Positions 32,701-44,552 of a stretch of DNA of 64,000 nt are shown one piece after another. Numbering within the stretch: position 1 is the stretch's first letter; every line of letters begins with the position of its first letter. The stretch comes from Przewalskia tangutica (lineage: Eukaryota > Streptophyta > Magnoliopsida > Solanales > Solanaceae), in assembly GCA_029844215.1 (NCBI GenBank), contig CM056718.1:166273396-166337395 (forward strand), given 5' to 3'. The translations under genes and the position numbers were made by a program. Below the pieces are notes generated by a model. The model made no database searches. It was not told the DNA's origin and saw only the letters and a list, made by a program, of their open reading frames with translations.

Positions 32701-35461
32701 ATGGGAAAGAACAAGTGGAGTAGGCATGTGAATCATGAAGATGAGGATAGGAATATCCATGCAGGGTGCATGTGGGGCTTCATACATGCCCTTGGCTACC
32801 ATAGTTGGCACTCTCGTGTAAAGAGTAAATCTCTGCCTCGTATAAATGATGGAAGCAGCCATAGAAGTAAGTCTAGAAGCTAAATTATATACATCGATAG
32901 TGTAAAGAACTTTTATGCTATCAGTATAATTTAACTTGTTATGACGGGTCACAGTTGCATGTTATTGCTGGTTCTTAACCTGATGGTGGTAAAAATATTG
33001 AACTCCCCTATCAAAAATATGTGGTTTTGTTCAATTCAGTGTCTAACAAATTCTTGTATTCTCCTTCCAAAGGCATTCAAGAAAAATTGGTTGGCCAAGA
33101 TCCCAGTGAACTAGAAATGCTTTTGGATGATAATGAAAATCAGTTCTTGGTAAGTATTTAATTGATTGTTTGATTGATCAACTGTTGTAAGTTCATCAGT
33201 GTCCAAATGTTTCAATTTTGATGAAGACTAATGTTGTCATTATCCTTAGGTTGAAAAAAGCACAAGAAAATCAAAGGGGTCCAACAAAAGGTCTCTAAAA
33301 GCTAAAATAAAAGCTTTAATTGCTGAGGAGTTGCACAAAGAAAAGAAGAGGTCCAGGCAGAAGAAATCAGGCTCTTCTAATCAACCTACCGAACATGATC
33401 TAAATGAAAAATGCAGTGACAAAAAACATCCTATTATTTTGGTTACCGGGAATGTGGAGAAAGCTACTGAATCACTAGATAAGAAACGGATGAGTGCTAT
33501 CGATGCATATGATATTTCCACTGATAAGAATGCTCTAAAATCTCATCTTAAAGATCATGCAGAGTTACTTTTGAAAATTTTGAGGGAATCAGAAGCAGGA
33601 TATCAGAATTTTTCCCGCGGTCAGCTGGCTTCAAAGAAGAATGCAAGGTTAACTAAGTCAGGATCATACCCTGTGTCTCATTTGTCGCGAAGAACAAACT
33701 TCAAACCAAGCAAGCTTGAGGATAAGAAGAAAGAAGTTTGGTCTTCTGCAAAAGGAGAAAAAAGACTGATAGGTGTTACTCGAACGAGATCTTTGTCTAA
33801 TTATGCAAAGACTCTCTTCACAAGTTTAGGCCTCCTGGATGATAACAAAGAAAACAATGAAGAGCTCGTCGATGCAGAAAAAGGAATTAAGCAGGGCTCG
33901 ACAAATGAATTGTTTTTGAATGGAGAATATGAAAGCAAGTCCAATGGATATTGTGAAATTGATGGATTTGACATTAGCAAAACTCCAACCATGCACAATA
34001 GAAGTTCGTCTTTAAATGAGTCCATGGATAGATATACTAGATTATTTGAACATAATTTTAGAAAGGAAGTGAACTTGAATTCCTCCAAGAGTTTGAAGTT
34101 GACTAGCGAATACGAGGTACAACCATCAATGCCATTCAGAAGGATCCGTTCCCTATCTTACTCCGAGTCTTGTTCTCTTCTCCCAAACGGGGTGACCGGT
34201 GATGCCCAATTTCCGGAATGGCTAATTAAGACTATAGAGGAGAGAAACTCACATATGAGAGCTGAAAGTGACAGAGAAGAGAAGTCGATATACGCCACTA
34301 AAGATACTGGATGCAAAAATGAAAAAGTAGAAGGAAGTGGGGATATTAAGACAGGAGAAACTGTAACTAGCTTAAAATCAAAGACAGACGAGGAAAGTAA
34401 TGCAACAGTCGAAGACCTTTCGGAGACCATCGATGAGGTAATAGTGTTCAATGGAAACTCTTATGCAGAACAAGAGATAAAATGCAATGAATCTATCCCA
34501 AGTGATGTTCCAAATTCTGAAATTTATTCTAAAGAAGACATTTGCAGCTACGCAGAGTTCCAAATTTCAAAAGGTATGTTTATTTTTCTCACTAATTCTG
34601 GCTTTACACAAATAACCAGTTGGATTCACTGTGTATATTGTTCCTAGCCGGTATACATAGATTATACACTGATTACACATGGTTATACATGGCTTATACA
34701 TATTTTGTACATCCGTAGCTATTTTTTGTTTAAGCAGTTGTCTGGGTGGCTATTTAGGTTAATTCATCCAAATGGGGGAATATATCTAGTTCTTGTATAT
34801 ACAAAGGCATTCCCTTTAATGACTTCCTTAATTCATTAGGTTATTCTAGCTAAGTTGTAGTAGTTAATTTGTTTCTTTTGGCTCAGGTATTGCTCTTAAA
34901 CAGAATGTTGATGTCGACAATCTTGCAAAAGTAGATCATCATAGCAAATCTTACAGAAAGGAAAACGCGGACTTGTTTTACGTGAGGGATATTCTTGAGC
35001 ATTCAGGATTCTCAAGCAATTTCTTCAAGACAACATGGTACTCACAAGCCCAAGTGTTAAACCCTTCAATAGTTCAAGAACTTGAGTCCTTGTGGCATCA
35101 AGAACAAGAATGTTGTCTAGGGGATTTTGACTTCTGCTGTCATCATCAACTACTATTTGGTTTGGTCAATGAGGTTTTAGTCCAAATGTATGATAGATTA
35201 TTCACATACTACCCTAAGGCCTTATCCTATAGTTGTCGCGTTCGTCCATTGCTGGAAAATCCATTGATTGAAGAGGTATGCAACAATGTAGGTACCTTGT
35301 TGAGGTTGAAAACAGAGCAAGAATCAATCGATGCCATTGTGGATCGAGATTTGAAAATGGATGATGGTTGGATGAATCTTCAGTTAGAAAGTGAATGTTT
35401 GGCACTTGAACTAGAGGACATGATTTTTAATGATCTTTTGGAAGAACTAAGAGGTTTTTGA
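32701..35461 (+). CDS. DUF4378-domain protein, TRM-like (TON1-recruiting motif family)
   Basis: Exons 32701-32866, 33073-33149, 33250-34573 and 34887-35461 join in frame to 713 codons plus stop. Every intron has GT/AG ends, and two donors are GTAAGT. The N-terminus MGKNKWSRHVNHEDEDRN is followed by GCMWGFIHAL, the short conserved block at the start of this family. A long Ser/Lys/Glu-rich, probably disordered middle holds RTRSLSNYAKTLF and RIRSLSYSES blocks. The DUF4378 domain (from about residue 530) starts at FYVRDILEHSGFSS and ends with LALELEDMIFNDLLEEL, matching the C-terminal TON1-binding helix of TRM proteins. Family members recruit TON1/phosphatase complexes to microtubules and help set division plane and cell shape. 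Which TRM subgroup this is cannot be told by eye. Confidence 0.88.
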
Positions 35462-35864
35462 GTTTGCAGAGTTGCTTGTTTTGGTTTGTTCTTTCTCTTG
35501 ATTAATTTATGTACATGAATATTGGTTTTGATCAATGTATATATATTTACACATGTTCAGTTGAGTAGTATAAAGTGTTTCACCTAATGGGAGCTGGATA
35601 TTCTAAAGGATCTTGGGCAATCTGTTGTTAGATTCTTGAAATTTCATACGAGCAAAATATGGCATATTTTAATTTTTCTTTGGTACATTAGGAAAGCAAT
35701 AAATTACTTAAAATCTTTCTTAAGCTACATGACGTGAATCCATCAGGACAAAAACTCCACTTTATTGAATGCAACTTTGCAAATTATCAAATCTTCTTCA
35801 TGACTCATTTGCCAAAAGTCCGCACATTTGTTTGCCCCTTCAAATATAATTAATAGTGGGATGG
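35462..35864. other. 3' flank of the DUF4378 gene
   Basis: Presumed 3' UTR and spacer. No other feature seen. Confidence 0.45.
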
Positions 35865-36445
35865 TGTTAGAATTTGACCTGAATTTACTATCTTATTTGA
35901 ATTTTATCATAATTGTGTTGTACTTCAAAAAGATTTTGCAATAACCATGACAAGCAACATTGATAAAGATTATGTTAAGAAGAAGATTCAAGATTAATTT
36001 ATGAGAAAATTCAGGCCAATGGGAGATTTGTTAGAATTTGCCCTGAATTTCCTTGTTTGAATTTTACCATAATTATATTTTACTTCAAAAAAGTTTTCTT
36101 TGTGGAAAAAGGATTCTACCATATTTATTAAGGTTTTCTTCATGGAAAAAAGATTTTACCATATTTATCATTTTTCTTGGAGGAGAAGTTTTGGACTTTT
36201 AGGAGATCCTTTCTTCTCATAAACAACACAATAACATTCACAATGTAGTCGTTTAGAGAGTTCTGTTTAGGAAGAATTTTCGCTCAATAGGTTTTATGAC
36301 TTTTTATATTTGTTTTTCAACGTGTATGTCAATTGATCAAACCCATATGATATCATAAAATCTTTTTTTATTGTATGATTTTATCGTCGTTAAAGATTTG
36401 TTTTGATAGCTTTCACATGACGCCTTGATTATTTCGATCCCAACA
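35865..36445 (+). mobile_element. Collapsed copia-like LTR element
   Basis: TGTTAGAATTTG-CCTGAATTT occurs twice, at 35865 and 36029. The second copy continues as a 417-bp LTR ending GATCCCAACA. Just before it lies CAGGCCAATGGGAGATT, a typical copia polypurine tract. So the block is the first 75 or so bases of a 5' LTR, about 90 bases of internal 3' end, then the 3' LTR, with nearly everything else deleted. No target duplication was found. Confidence 0.72.
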
Positions 36446-36782
36446 CATTGTTAGTTTCCAACAAATACTTACAGTCTTCAATAATAATTACCGGAGAGTG
36501 ATACTATAATGCAGTTAGAAGGATTATATCAAATAGTGAGGTCAGTGCTCTCTCTAGAGATACTTTCCCTCACTCGGCCGAAGCCATTTCTAACATTCAT
36601 AAAGAACTATTCTTGGGCTTTATCAAAGGCTAAAACCTGTCTTAGGTATTCCTTCACAGGCCTGAGGCCTAATATAGATAACTTTCTTTAGTGGCATTTT
36701 TCTTGAGATGTGGCTAAAATTGCAGGGCCTATTAGTGGAGCCCATGAAAATTATGGGCTTAGCATACACCATTGGACCAGCT
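36446..36782. other. Intergenic, nothing recognised
   Basis: No supported feature. Confidence 0.5.
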
Positions 36783-36797
36783 AAATGAGTTGATTTT

Positions 36798-36958
36798 TTT
36801 TTTTTTTTTTGTTGACGAAGGAACCCGCAGCCGCTACTCTTTCGAGTGCTTGCAGAGTGCTCCGGTGATCGACGCACGCAAACCACGTCAGCCATGTAAA
36901 CCACACTTGGCAAGCCATGTGTGACAGGCTCAACCAAGAAGGTTTATGCAGGGGATCG
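36798..36958 (-). mobile_element. SINE (group B), 5'-truncated, 15-bp target duplication
   Basis: A perfect duplication AAATGAGTTGATTTT lies at 36783-36797 and 36959-36973. The plus-strand T-run at the left is the A-tail. The central block GTCACACATGGCTTGCC is shared with the other group B copies. Box B is largely lost at the 5' end. Confidence 0.92.
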
Positions 36959-36973
36959 AAATGAGTTGATTTT

Positions 36974-37665
36974 AGAACTCGAATATTGTCGTTAGAGTTG
37001 GAGCACTGAGCACTCTTATTGTCGAGGGAATAAGTTGTTGTCTCTTATAAAATCTTGGGCAATACTCACTTCATGACCTATTCTTTTGAGTTAAACCTAA
37101 GGTCATTTTCTTAGCACGATATCAAAGCCAACCCCATTTCTTTTCTTGGTTTAGCTAATGTTGGTGCATCTATTATATGGTTAATGCTTCATATGATCCA
37201 GCCTTGAGCGTGTGGGAGTGTTAGAATATTTTGCTCCACATTAATTGAAGGATTGTGCCAACTCTTTTTTCAGTTATGATCTTATGTAATTTTCACCTAA
37301 TGAGCTAATTTTTAAAGTTAAGTTAGATATGAGGAATTGCAATCATACTCATTGTGTCCGGCTCATGTGTATATATAGACACAAATCAGAATAGACGTGT
37401 ATTGTGTATGTTTATGTGTTCGCTAAATCTAATTAAATATGTTTATGTCCTAGAGGAGGGAATATGTACTAGAGGAGGAGAAAGTCTAAGGAAGTTCATC
37501 AATGGTGAAAAATCACACATGATGGACAAATAGAAGGAATATAGTTCTTAGTGATCATGATGGTTTTTTGTGGCATCAAGTCGTACCACTCCACTAGATT
37601 AAAACTTTATGTATAATATATGCACATTCTTTTCCCTTGAAATGTACGTGATACTCCTTCACCAC
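36974..37665. other. Intergenic, nothing recognised
   Basis: AT-rich. Some wording (CCTTGAGCGTGTGGGAGTGTTAGAATA at about 37200) resembles LTR-element flanks, but no boundary could be set. Confidence 0.4.
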
Positions 37666-37670
37666 AGTAT

Positions 37671-38540
37671 TGTTGGAATATAATAATGTGTATACCTTTA
37701 AACAACGTTTCAACACACAATCTGTTAAATACTTAGTAAAAACAGATTACACAGTAAAAAATAAACTAATTAAAACCAGTACACGAAACTGACAATAAAC
37801 AGAATCTGTTTTGGAAAAATAATTAAAATATTTTTTCAGAATATAATCGAGTCCACTTAGTTCAAAGCGTGTCCTTAAGAAAATTATTCCTCTCACAGTA
37901 CTCGAGGTTAATGGAATATTCCCTCCCTGGATAGAACGATTATCTTACCAGAATAGTAGTACTCCAAATTCAGGTAGCGGCGAACCACTCAACGGCAGTA
38001 AATTACACTGGAATTTGTTTGTGCAGAAGAAGAAGAAGTTTTCGAAAGTTTTTTTTAAAAAAATAAAATTCTGAGGAATCAAACGAATTTATAGCCTTGG
38101 AAATCGTTTACGAAGGTTTGCAACCGCCATACGAGCGATACTTTAAAGCGGTGGGAAAATAAATTTACAGGAAAGAATTAGCGTCGCCATGGCTAAAATG
38201 TCTTTGCAGACTTCGGGACTTACGTGTGTGGCCGATGTGATTTTCGACGGTGCTTGCCTCGGGTAAATAAATAATAATTAATTAAGTAATTAAGGACAAT
38301 TTGATCCAAAAAGATTATCAATCAATGAGATCATTTGGCCGAGCGGCGGCGACGACGGCGCGAGGGGAGACCCCCTTCTTAACCCTTTAGCAACAAGAAG
38401 GAGTACTTCTACTTTTAAGTAGAAGAACTTTTCTTTCCACTACCGATTAAGGACAAATGCTTATTTTAATAAGCAAAAGGGACAACTCACTTTTTTTCCC
38501 TCCCTCAATTTCCCATTTAACCTGTCATTGAAACTCAACA
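37671..38540 (-). repeat. 3' LTR of the deleted copia element
   Basis: 870 bp, TGTTGGAATATA ... CTCAACA. Both ends align closely with 40860-41735. The middle (about 38090-38250) is far more diverged and lacks the GC-rich segment present in the other LTR. Confidence 0.9.
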
Positions 38541-39122
38541 ATACCCCACATGAATGGGGAATGGCTATAAGATAAAGGAATGTATGGACAAGTGTGTAAT
38601 TTACAAGCAAAGATTAATTGCATCTGGATAAGTAGGTTTCCCTTTGAACTTTCCGTAGTGAACATATGTCGGATATACTCGATCAATCGGTAGATTTGAT
38701 ATCTTTGAACCGTCGAACTTTCTTGTATACCTAGACAACATAAGTCACACAATCAACCCTCAACCGTTTATGATTCTCACGGTTGTGTTCGTTTTTACCA
38801 TGAACACCGCCTGGTTTCATGAGTACATAGAGAATGGCCTTCACTGTCATTCCCCTTTAAAGAGGTTTAAACTTAACACTCACATAGGTGATTTCTAAAC
38901 ATGTGGTCCTATAGCCACATTATCTGGTCATGCATTTCCAGATTTAGATAATCATTAAAAAATCTTAATGCTTGATTAACTCATTAACAAGCCATAAAGT
39001 TTTATCTTTATTTCTGAACATTGTCTCCATCCGAGAATGGGTTGAGTTATTTGATAATGTTGAACCGCCAGTCACAACTTTGTTTGATCTCTTTGAACCT
39101 AGCTCTTGGGATCTCCGGTCTG

Positions 39123-39350
39123 CTAGGTAGAATTACCGCCATGATGACTTGTCCTCGGCCTTAACCTCATTCCCATTGATGATCTATTAACTCCCTCTCT
39201 AGATAAGCCTTTTGTAAGCGGAACCGTCACGTTATCTCTTGACCTTACATAGTCAATCGTAATAACGTCACTAGAGAGGAGTTGTCTAACGGCATTGTGT
39301 CTTCGTCGTATGTGACGAGATTTTTCGTTATACATTACACTCTCTGCCAT
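39123..39350 (-). pseudogene. Copia RNase H C-terminal end
   Basis: NEKSRHIRRRHNAVRQLL, then VRSRDNVTVPLTKGLSRE and RGMG-like ending: the usual last block of copia pol. The stretch between this and the RT frame (39350-39820) is RNase H with many stops. Confidence 0.85.
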
Positions 39351-39819
39351 ACCTATTGCTTCTTAACTGTCACAATGTATACATATAGGAGCCAAAGGTT
39401 TGTGTCAGAATGGAATATCTTCTAAGAAATTCTGGAGCCATTCAGCTTCTTCACCGGCGTTGTCTAAAGCTATAAATTCAGATTCCATTGTAGAGCGGGC
39501 GATGCATGTCTGTTTTGATGATTTTCAAGACTGCTCCTCCACCAACGGTGAAAACATATCCACTCGTGGATTTAACTTCAAATGATCCGGTGATCCAGTT
39601 TGAATCACTGTATCCCTCAAGTACTGCGGGATATTTATTATAATGCAAAGCATAGTTTTGAGTGTGTTAAAAATATCCCAAGACTCGTTTCATTGTCATC
39701 CAATGAGTTTGATTGAGATTACTTGTGAATCGACTCAGCTTGCTTATAGCACATGTTATATCTGATCGTGTACAATTCATAATATACATCAAACTTCACA
39801 AAACTCATGCATAGTCCAA

Positions 39820-40707
39820 TTATGAGTCACTTTCACCTTCATTCTTTTGAAGTGCAAAATTTACATCAATTGGAGTCTTTGCAACATTGAAATTTAAATA
39901 CTTGAACTTGTCAAGCACTTTTTCAATATAATGCGACTGTGATAATGCTAGACCTTGTGGAGTTTTATGGATCCTAATGCCTAAGATCAAATCAGCAACT
40001 CTTAAGTCCTTCATACCAAATTTGCTAGCCAGCATACGCTTCGTAGCATTTACATCGGCAATATCTCTACTCATTATCAACATGTCATCAACATATAAAC
40101 AAACAATGACTTCATAATTTGGAGTATTTTTAATGTAAACACATTTGTCACACTCATTAATCTTAAATCCATTTGTCAATATTGTTTGGTCAAATTTCGC
40201 ATGTCATTGTTTCGGTGCTTATTTAAGTCCATAAAGTGACTTAACAAGTTTGCACACTTTCCTTTCTTTACCGGGAATCATAAAACCCTCAGGTTGTTCC
40301 ATGTAAATTTCTTCCTCCAATTCTCCATTTAACAAAGCTGTCTTGACATCCATTTGATGGATTTCAAGACCATATATGGTCGTCAGTGCCACTAACACCT
40401 GAATAGATGTTATTCTTGTTACCGGTGAGTATGTGTCAAAGTAATCAAGACCTTCGTTTTGTCTATAACCTTTGACCACAAGTCTTGCCTTATATTTGTC
40501 AATAGTGTCATCAGCTTTCATTTTCCTTTTAAAAATCCATTTTGATCCTAAAGGTTTATTTTCAGGAGAAAGATCAACCAATTCCCATGTATAGTTGTTC
40601 AAAATTGATTCAATCTCACTATTGACTGCCTCTTTCCAAAATGCTGAATCAGAAGATGACATCGCTGCTTTAAATGTTTGAGGCTCATTTTCAAGCAAGA
40701 ATGTCAC
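39820..40707 (-). pseudogene. Copia reverse transcriptase, two frames
   Basis: 40707-40219 holds FWKEAVNSEIESI, GSKWIFKRK, YKARLVVKGY, FDTYSPVTRITSI and QMDVKTALLNGELEEEIYM. After a frame break, 40179-39820 holds VCLYVDDMLIMS with the YVDD site and LILGIRIHKT. The domain is well kept but disrupted between the two parts. Confidence 0.9.
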
Positions 40708-40859
40708 AAAATTTGGTCCAAAGGAAGTAGATGTCCTTTGACGTTTGCTACGCCTAGGATACTCTTTACTTGGTGTACTTTCCTTTGGTTCTTCCCGTGG
40801 TCGTTTAGATCCAAACCAAAATACAAATTAAAATAAAATAAAAGTAATTTCCTTAAGTT

Positions 40860-41735
40860 TGTTGGAATATAATAATCTGTATACGTTTAAATAACGTTTC
40901 AACACAATCTGTTAAACACTTAATAAAAACAGATTACACAGTATAAAATAAACTAATTAAAACCAGTACACGCAACTGACAATAAATAGAATTTGTTTTG
41001 GAAAAATAATTAAAATATTTTTTCAGAATATAATCGAGCTCACTTAGTTCAAAGTGTGTCCTTAAGGAAATTATTCCCCTCACAGTACTCGAGGTTAATG
41101 GAATATCCCCTCCCAGGATAGAACGATTATCTTACCAGAATAGTAGTACTCCAAATTCAGGTAGCGGCGAACCACTCAACGGCAGTAAATTACACTGAAA
41201 TTTATTTGTGCAGAAGAAGAAGAAGTTTCAGAAAGTTTTAAAAAAAATCTGAGGAATCAAACGATTTTATAGCCTTGAAAGTACTGTTTCTGAAGGTTTG
41301 CAATCCTTCTGAACATTCACTTTAAAACTGGTGGAAAAATAAATATCTGGGAAAGAATTCCGCGTCGGCGCCAAATGTGCTACAGCTTTCAGGACTTCCG
41401 GCGACGCGGTCCTGCAGGTCGGCGTTGTCGACGTGATTTTCGACGGTGCTTGCCTCGGGTCAATAAATAATAATTAATTAAGTAATTAAGGACAATTTGA
41501 TTCAAAAAATTTATCAATCAATCAGATCATTTGACCGAAGCCGAGCGACAACGCGAGGAGAGATCCCTTTCTTAACTCTTTAGCAACAAGAATGAGTACT
41601 TCTACTTTTAAGTAGAAGAACTTTTCTTTCCACTACTGATGAAAGACAAATGCTTATTTTAATAAGCAAAAGGGATAACTCACTTTTTTTTCCTTCCCTG
41701 CATTTCCCATTTAACGTGTGATTGAAACCCAACTA
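40860..41735 (-). repeat. 5' LTR of the deleted copia element
   Basis: 876 bp. The right tip CCAACTA carries a one-base insertion relative to CTCAACA. It contains GGCGACGCGGTCCTGCAGGT, then CGGCG, at about 41399-41425, a relative of the GC-rich cassette. Confidence 0.9.
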
Positions 41736-41740
41736 AGTAT

Positions 41741-42862
41741 TTTAACAAAGCTTTACAGAAAAGATAATATCAGTTTGTATTTGACATTGGCATAACCTGC
41801 CAAGTGCCAACCTTTAAGCGCTATTCATGGTTAAAAAATGTTTGTTTCATTTTCAGAGCTCTAAATCGATTTAATAATATCGAAAGACAGATCGATAATA
41901 TGCACAAAATACTTCATAAAATAAGCATATCATACTGTTTTCAAAATTATACAATATGTTACTATGAATTATAAGTCAGTCCATCAACTCAAAGACAATT
42001 TCATATCTAATGGTTAATGTATCGATAGGCTTCATTTTTATGACTACCTTACCAGCTGTTGAATTATGTAGTGTCATGGAGCAAATAGGAAACAAATTGT
42101 GGAACTACAGTGAAGTTTGAAAAAGTAATACACACGAAAAAATTAAGTCAGACGGATTCAACATCTATTATTTATATATATAAAACAATTTAAACCCTAT
42201 ATATACACAGTGTAATATTTTACTTGGCTCCGCCCCTGGGAATAAATCTCACACTGCTGGTAGTGTTTGAAAATAGTGATATATGCTTTTCTTTTTCGTA
42301 AAAGATATGGGTAGCATCTTGTTCTCTCCACCCTCAAGAGTTAAATACCCTAAAATGAATGGGGGCCGTTCGTAGCCTAAAATGGAACCTCTGCTTTATA
42401 AGGCAGAAGTAGATTGATGATCAATGACTACCACATTCAATGGTTGGAAATAAAAGTACAAAGAAGGAACTTTTAATTTTTCAATACACAGATAATAGGA
42501 AGAGAAAATAATATTATCAAAAGAGTTGGAGGGACAACTTTAATAACTAAGATAATTTGTATTACTATATAGGAAAACACTTTTGTCTAATGTTTTAGTC
42601 AACAATGTCATTTTATGTCAAAATTAGTGGAATATAACAAGTACTCAATAAACTAATTAAAATTAACAAGTTGATCCGGACATCAAGTTACTAAAAAGCA
42701 GCATATGAATATGTTCTAGTCAATACTTTTAGCAATATCTGTTTATAAACAAATGCAAGTTGCAATCAAAAAACAAATTTCCTTCCCTTTTGACAATATC
42801 CCTATAACATGCCTCCATCTTGATATCTAACATGTCGAGTGAATTCCACCAAAGCCGTCTTT
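41741..42862. other. Intergenic, nothing recognised
   Basis: No coding or repeat structure beyond AT-rich DNA. Confidence 0.5.
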
Positions 42863-43055
42863 GGACTCGTGCGAGGTGTGATACCGCACAGGAACTCTCA
42901 AAAAACAAAAATATTTAAGGTCCTTTTTTATTTTTTATTAAGTAGTATTAGCCAGAATTTAATGTAAAGGCTTATAATTCACAGGTCTTAGCCCAATTAA
43001 GGACTCACTTTTACGAATTAAAACATGGCCCCCAAAATATTTGAGACGACTCTGA
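42863..43055. repeat. Dispersed repeat, copy 2
   Basis: Same family and orientation as 18981-19172 (GTGCGAGGTGTGATACCGCA ... TTTGAGACGACTCTGA). Class unknown. Confidence 0.75.
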
Positions 43056-43634
43056 ATTTCACGTATGTTCACACAACTTAAATAAATTACTTAGTAAAAT
43101 TATTTATCTTTTTTTTGTTCTTTCATATAGTCTTCAAATTTATACATTTACCTTACAAAGTAATAATGACTAAAAATTACATTAAAAATGAAAAAGGACA
43201 AAATATTCCCTTAAATTTGAATTTTGAGTTAAAACATCCCTTATTTTTTAATCACAGAATAATAATATTCCTCCAGCTGTTTTTAATTTATAAATTAGAT
43301 TGTTTTGGTCCTATAAGTAAGTCCATAATATAGATTAAAAAAAAGAATGATGGCAAAATGCAGTAACATGTATAATAAAGTATATATATAACCGATTTAA
43401 GCTAAATACGTATTATATTTAAGAGAGCAAAATTCTACGAATCTTGATATTGCGGCGAAACCCGAAATGGAGATCAATGTCAGCAAAGAAAATTTCACCT
43501 GAATTTGTGGACTAAATGTACATCATATAAATATCAAGGACCCCACATTAGGAATATTAATATACTATTTAATTTGGTCTGATCAATTCTCATTATTCTT
43601 GGACTTTAGGAATTTTTTTTTTATATATATTTAG
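43056..43634. other. Intergenic, nothing recognised
   Basis: No supported feature. Confidence 0.5.
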
Positions 43635-43885
43635 GTTTCCGGCTTGCGACAGACTAGTCCCTGAGGTAGTAGTATCGGTCCTTCAACGTTACTATCAGTA
43701 AATCGTGAGATGTGCTCCATTAACCAGGGTTTGAGAACGGACAACTGATAGCACCTACAAGGAACAACCCCAGAAGAGAGCAATTCCATTGGAAATCGAT
43801 CATACGGTGCAATTGTCCAGAGCGGCTTAAATTTTTCTCCTTTGCCATTAGACTGTGGCCCGGGGACAAAAAAAATCAAATTTTC
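43635..43885 (-). mobile_element. SINE (group C) relative, with an ORF running through it
   Basis: Minus-strand phrases GTTGTCCGTTCTCAAACCCT, GGTTAATGGAGCACATCTCA and TCGCAAGCCGGAAACCT match the plus-strand SINE at 13330-13490 in order. A T-run at 43609-43622 is the likely tail. An 89-codon minus-strand ORF covers it but has no protein features of its own. Confidence 0.75.
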
Positions 43886-44221
43886 ATTGCACTCAGGCAA
43901 GCTTCATGCCTTTATTCTCTTTTCCATGGGTTATTCTTCATCAAAATCTAAGTTCTTTATATATCTAATTAACATATAAATCTTTAACTTACTTTTTAGT
44001 AACTCTTTTGAATAATAACCTGTACGAGGTGTGATGGAATGAAATAGTAAAGATTTCTCGATCGTTTACGGAAGTCAAGGAACGAAATTTGCTTTATAAA
44101 AATAGCTAAAAATATCACGTATATTATTGTTTCTACGACACAAACCCGAATTAGTTAAGTAAGTAAATTTCGAAGATCGAATGATTAAATAAATAAAGGT
44201 TGATTGAGTAAACATTTTATC
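43886..44221. other. Intergenic, upstream of MT2
   Basis: No supported feature. Confidence 0.45.
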
Positions 44222-44224
44222 GTG

Positions 44225-44327
44225 CACTATAAGAAAAAAGACATATGATGTTGATTAAAAACTGTAACCGGGGGGTGTATGACAGTTTTGTAAGTGTCAT
44301 TATAGCAAGGTCATTTTTCTTGCAGTG
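44225..44327. mobile_element. 103-bp miniature CACTA element
   Basis: Ends CACTATAAGAAAAAAGAC and (complement of the right end) CACTGCAAGAAAAATGACC are flanked by a 3-bp duplication GTG (44222-44224, 44328-44330). CACTA termini with a 3-bp duplication define the superfamily. The unit lies about 115 bp upstream of the MT2 TATA box. Confidence 0.85.
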
Positions 44328-44440
44328 GTGGATAAATCATACTATATTTTAATTCGCAAATAAAATTCAAACAGCACCATTATTTGTCCACATGTCAGGT
44401 ATATGATCACACAATCACCAATAAGTCTCCTCCCTTGTGC

Positions 44441-44448
44441 TATAAAAT
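44441..44448 (+). promoter_or_regulatory. TATA box of the metallothionein gene
   Basis: TATAAAAT lies 112 bases before the MT2 ATG. That leaves a leader of about 80 bases, with CACAATTCACAACTGCACAAG as the likely transcript start region. Confidence 0.75.
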
Positions 44449-44552
44449 CCCAGTCTCAGCTTCACCATTCATCACAATTCACAACTGCACAAGAAATTAA
44501 ACTTGCTTTAGTAATCAGTCTATTCCTAATCTTTTCTTAAGAAAAAAAAAAC

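Larger units (their letters stand above)
37671..41735 (-). mobile_element. Internally deleted Ty1/copia element, with target duplication
   Basis: LTRs at 37671-38540 and 40860-41735 flank a 2.3 kb interior. A perfect duplication AGTAT lies at 37666-37670 and 41736-41740. The minus strand codes only reverse transcriptase and RNase H. Gag, protease, integrase and the primer site are gone, so a deletion took the 5' half. A purine tract (GTGGGGTAT) abuts the 3' LTR. Confidence 0.92.

Noticed and set aside
36623..36937. 104-codon minus ORF
   Set aside because: Covers the A-tail and body of the SINE at 36798-36958.
44280..44330. Possible miRNA-like hairpin upstream of MT2
   Set aside because: The inverted ends are explained by the miniature CACTA element.
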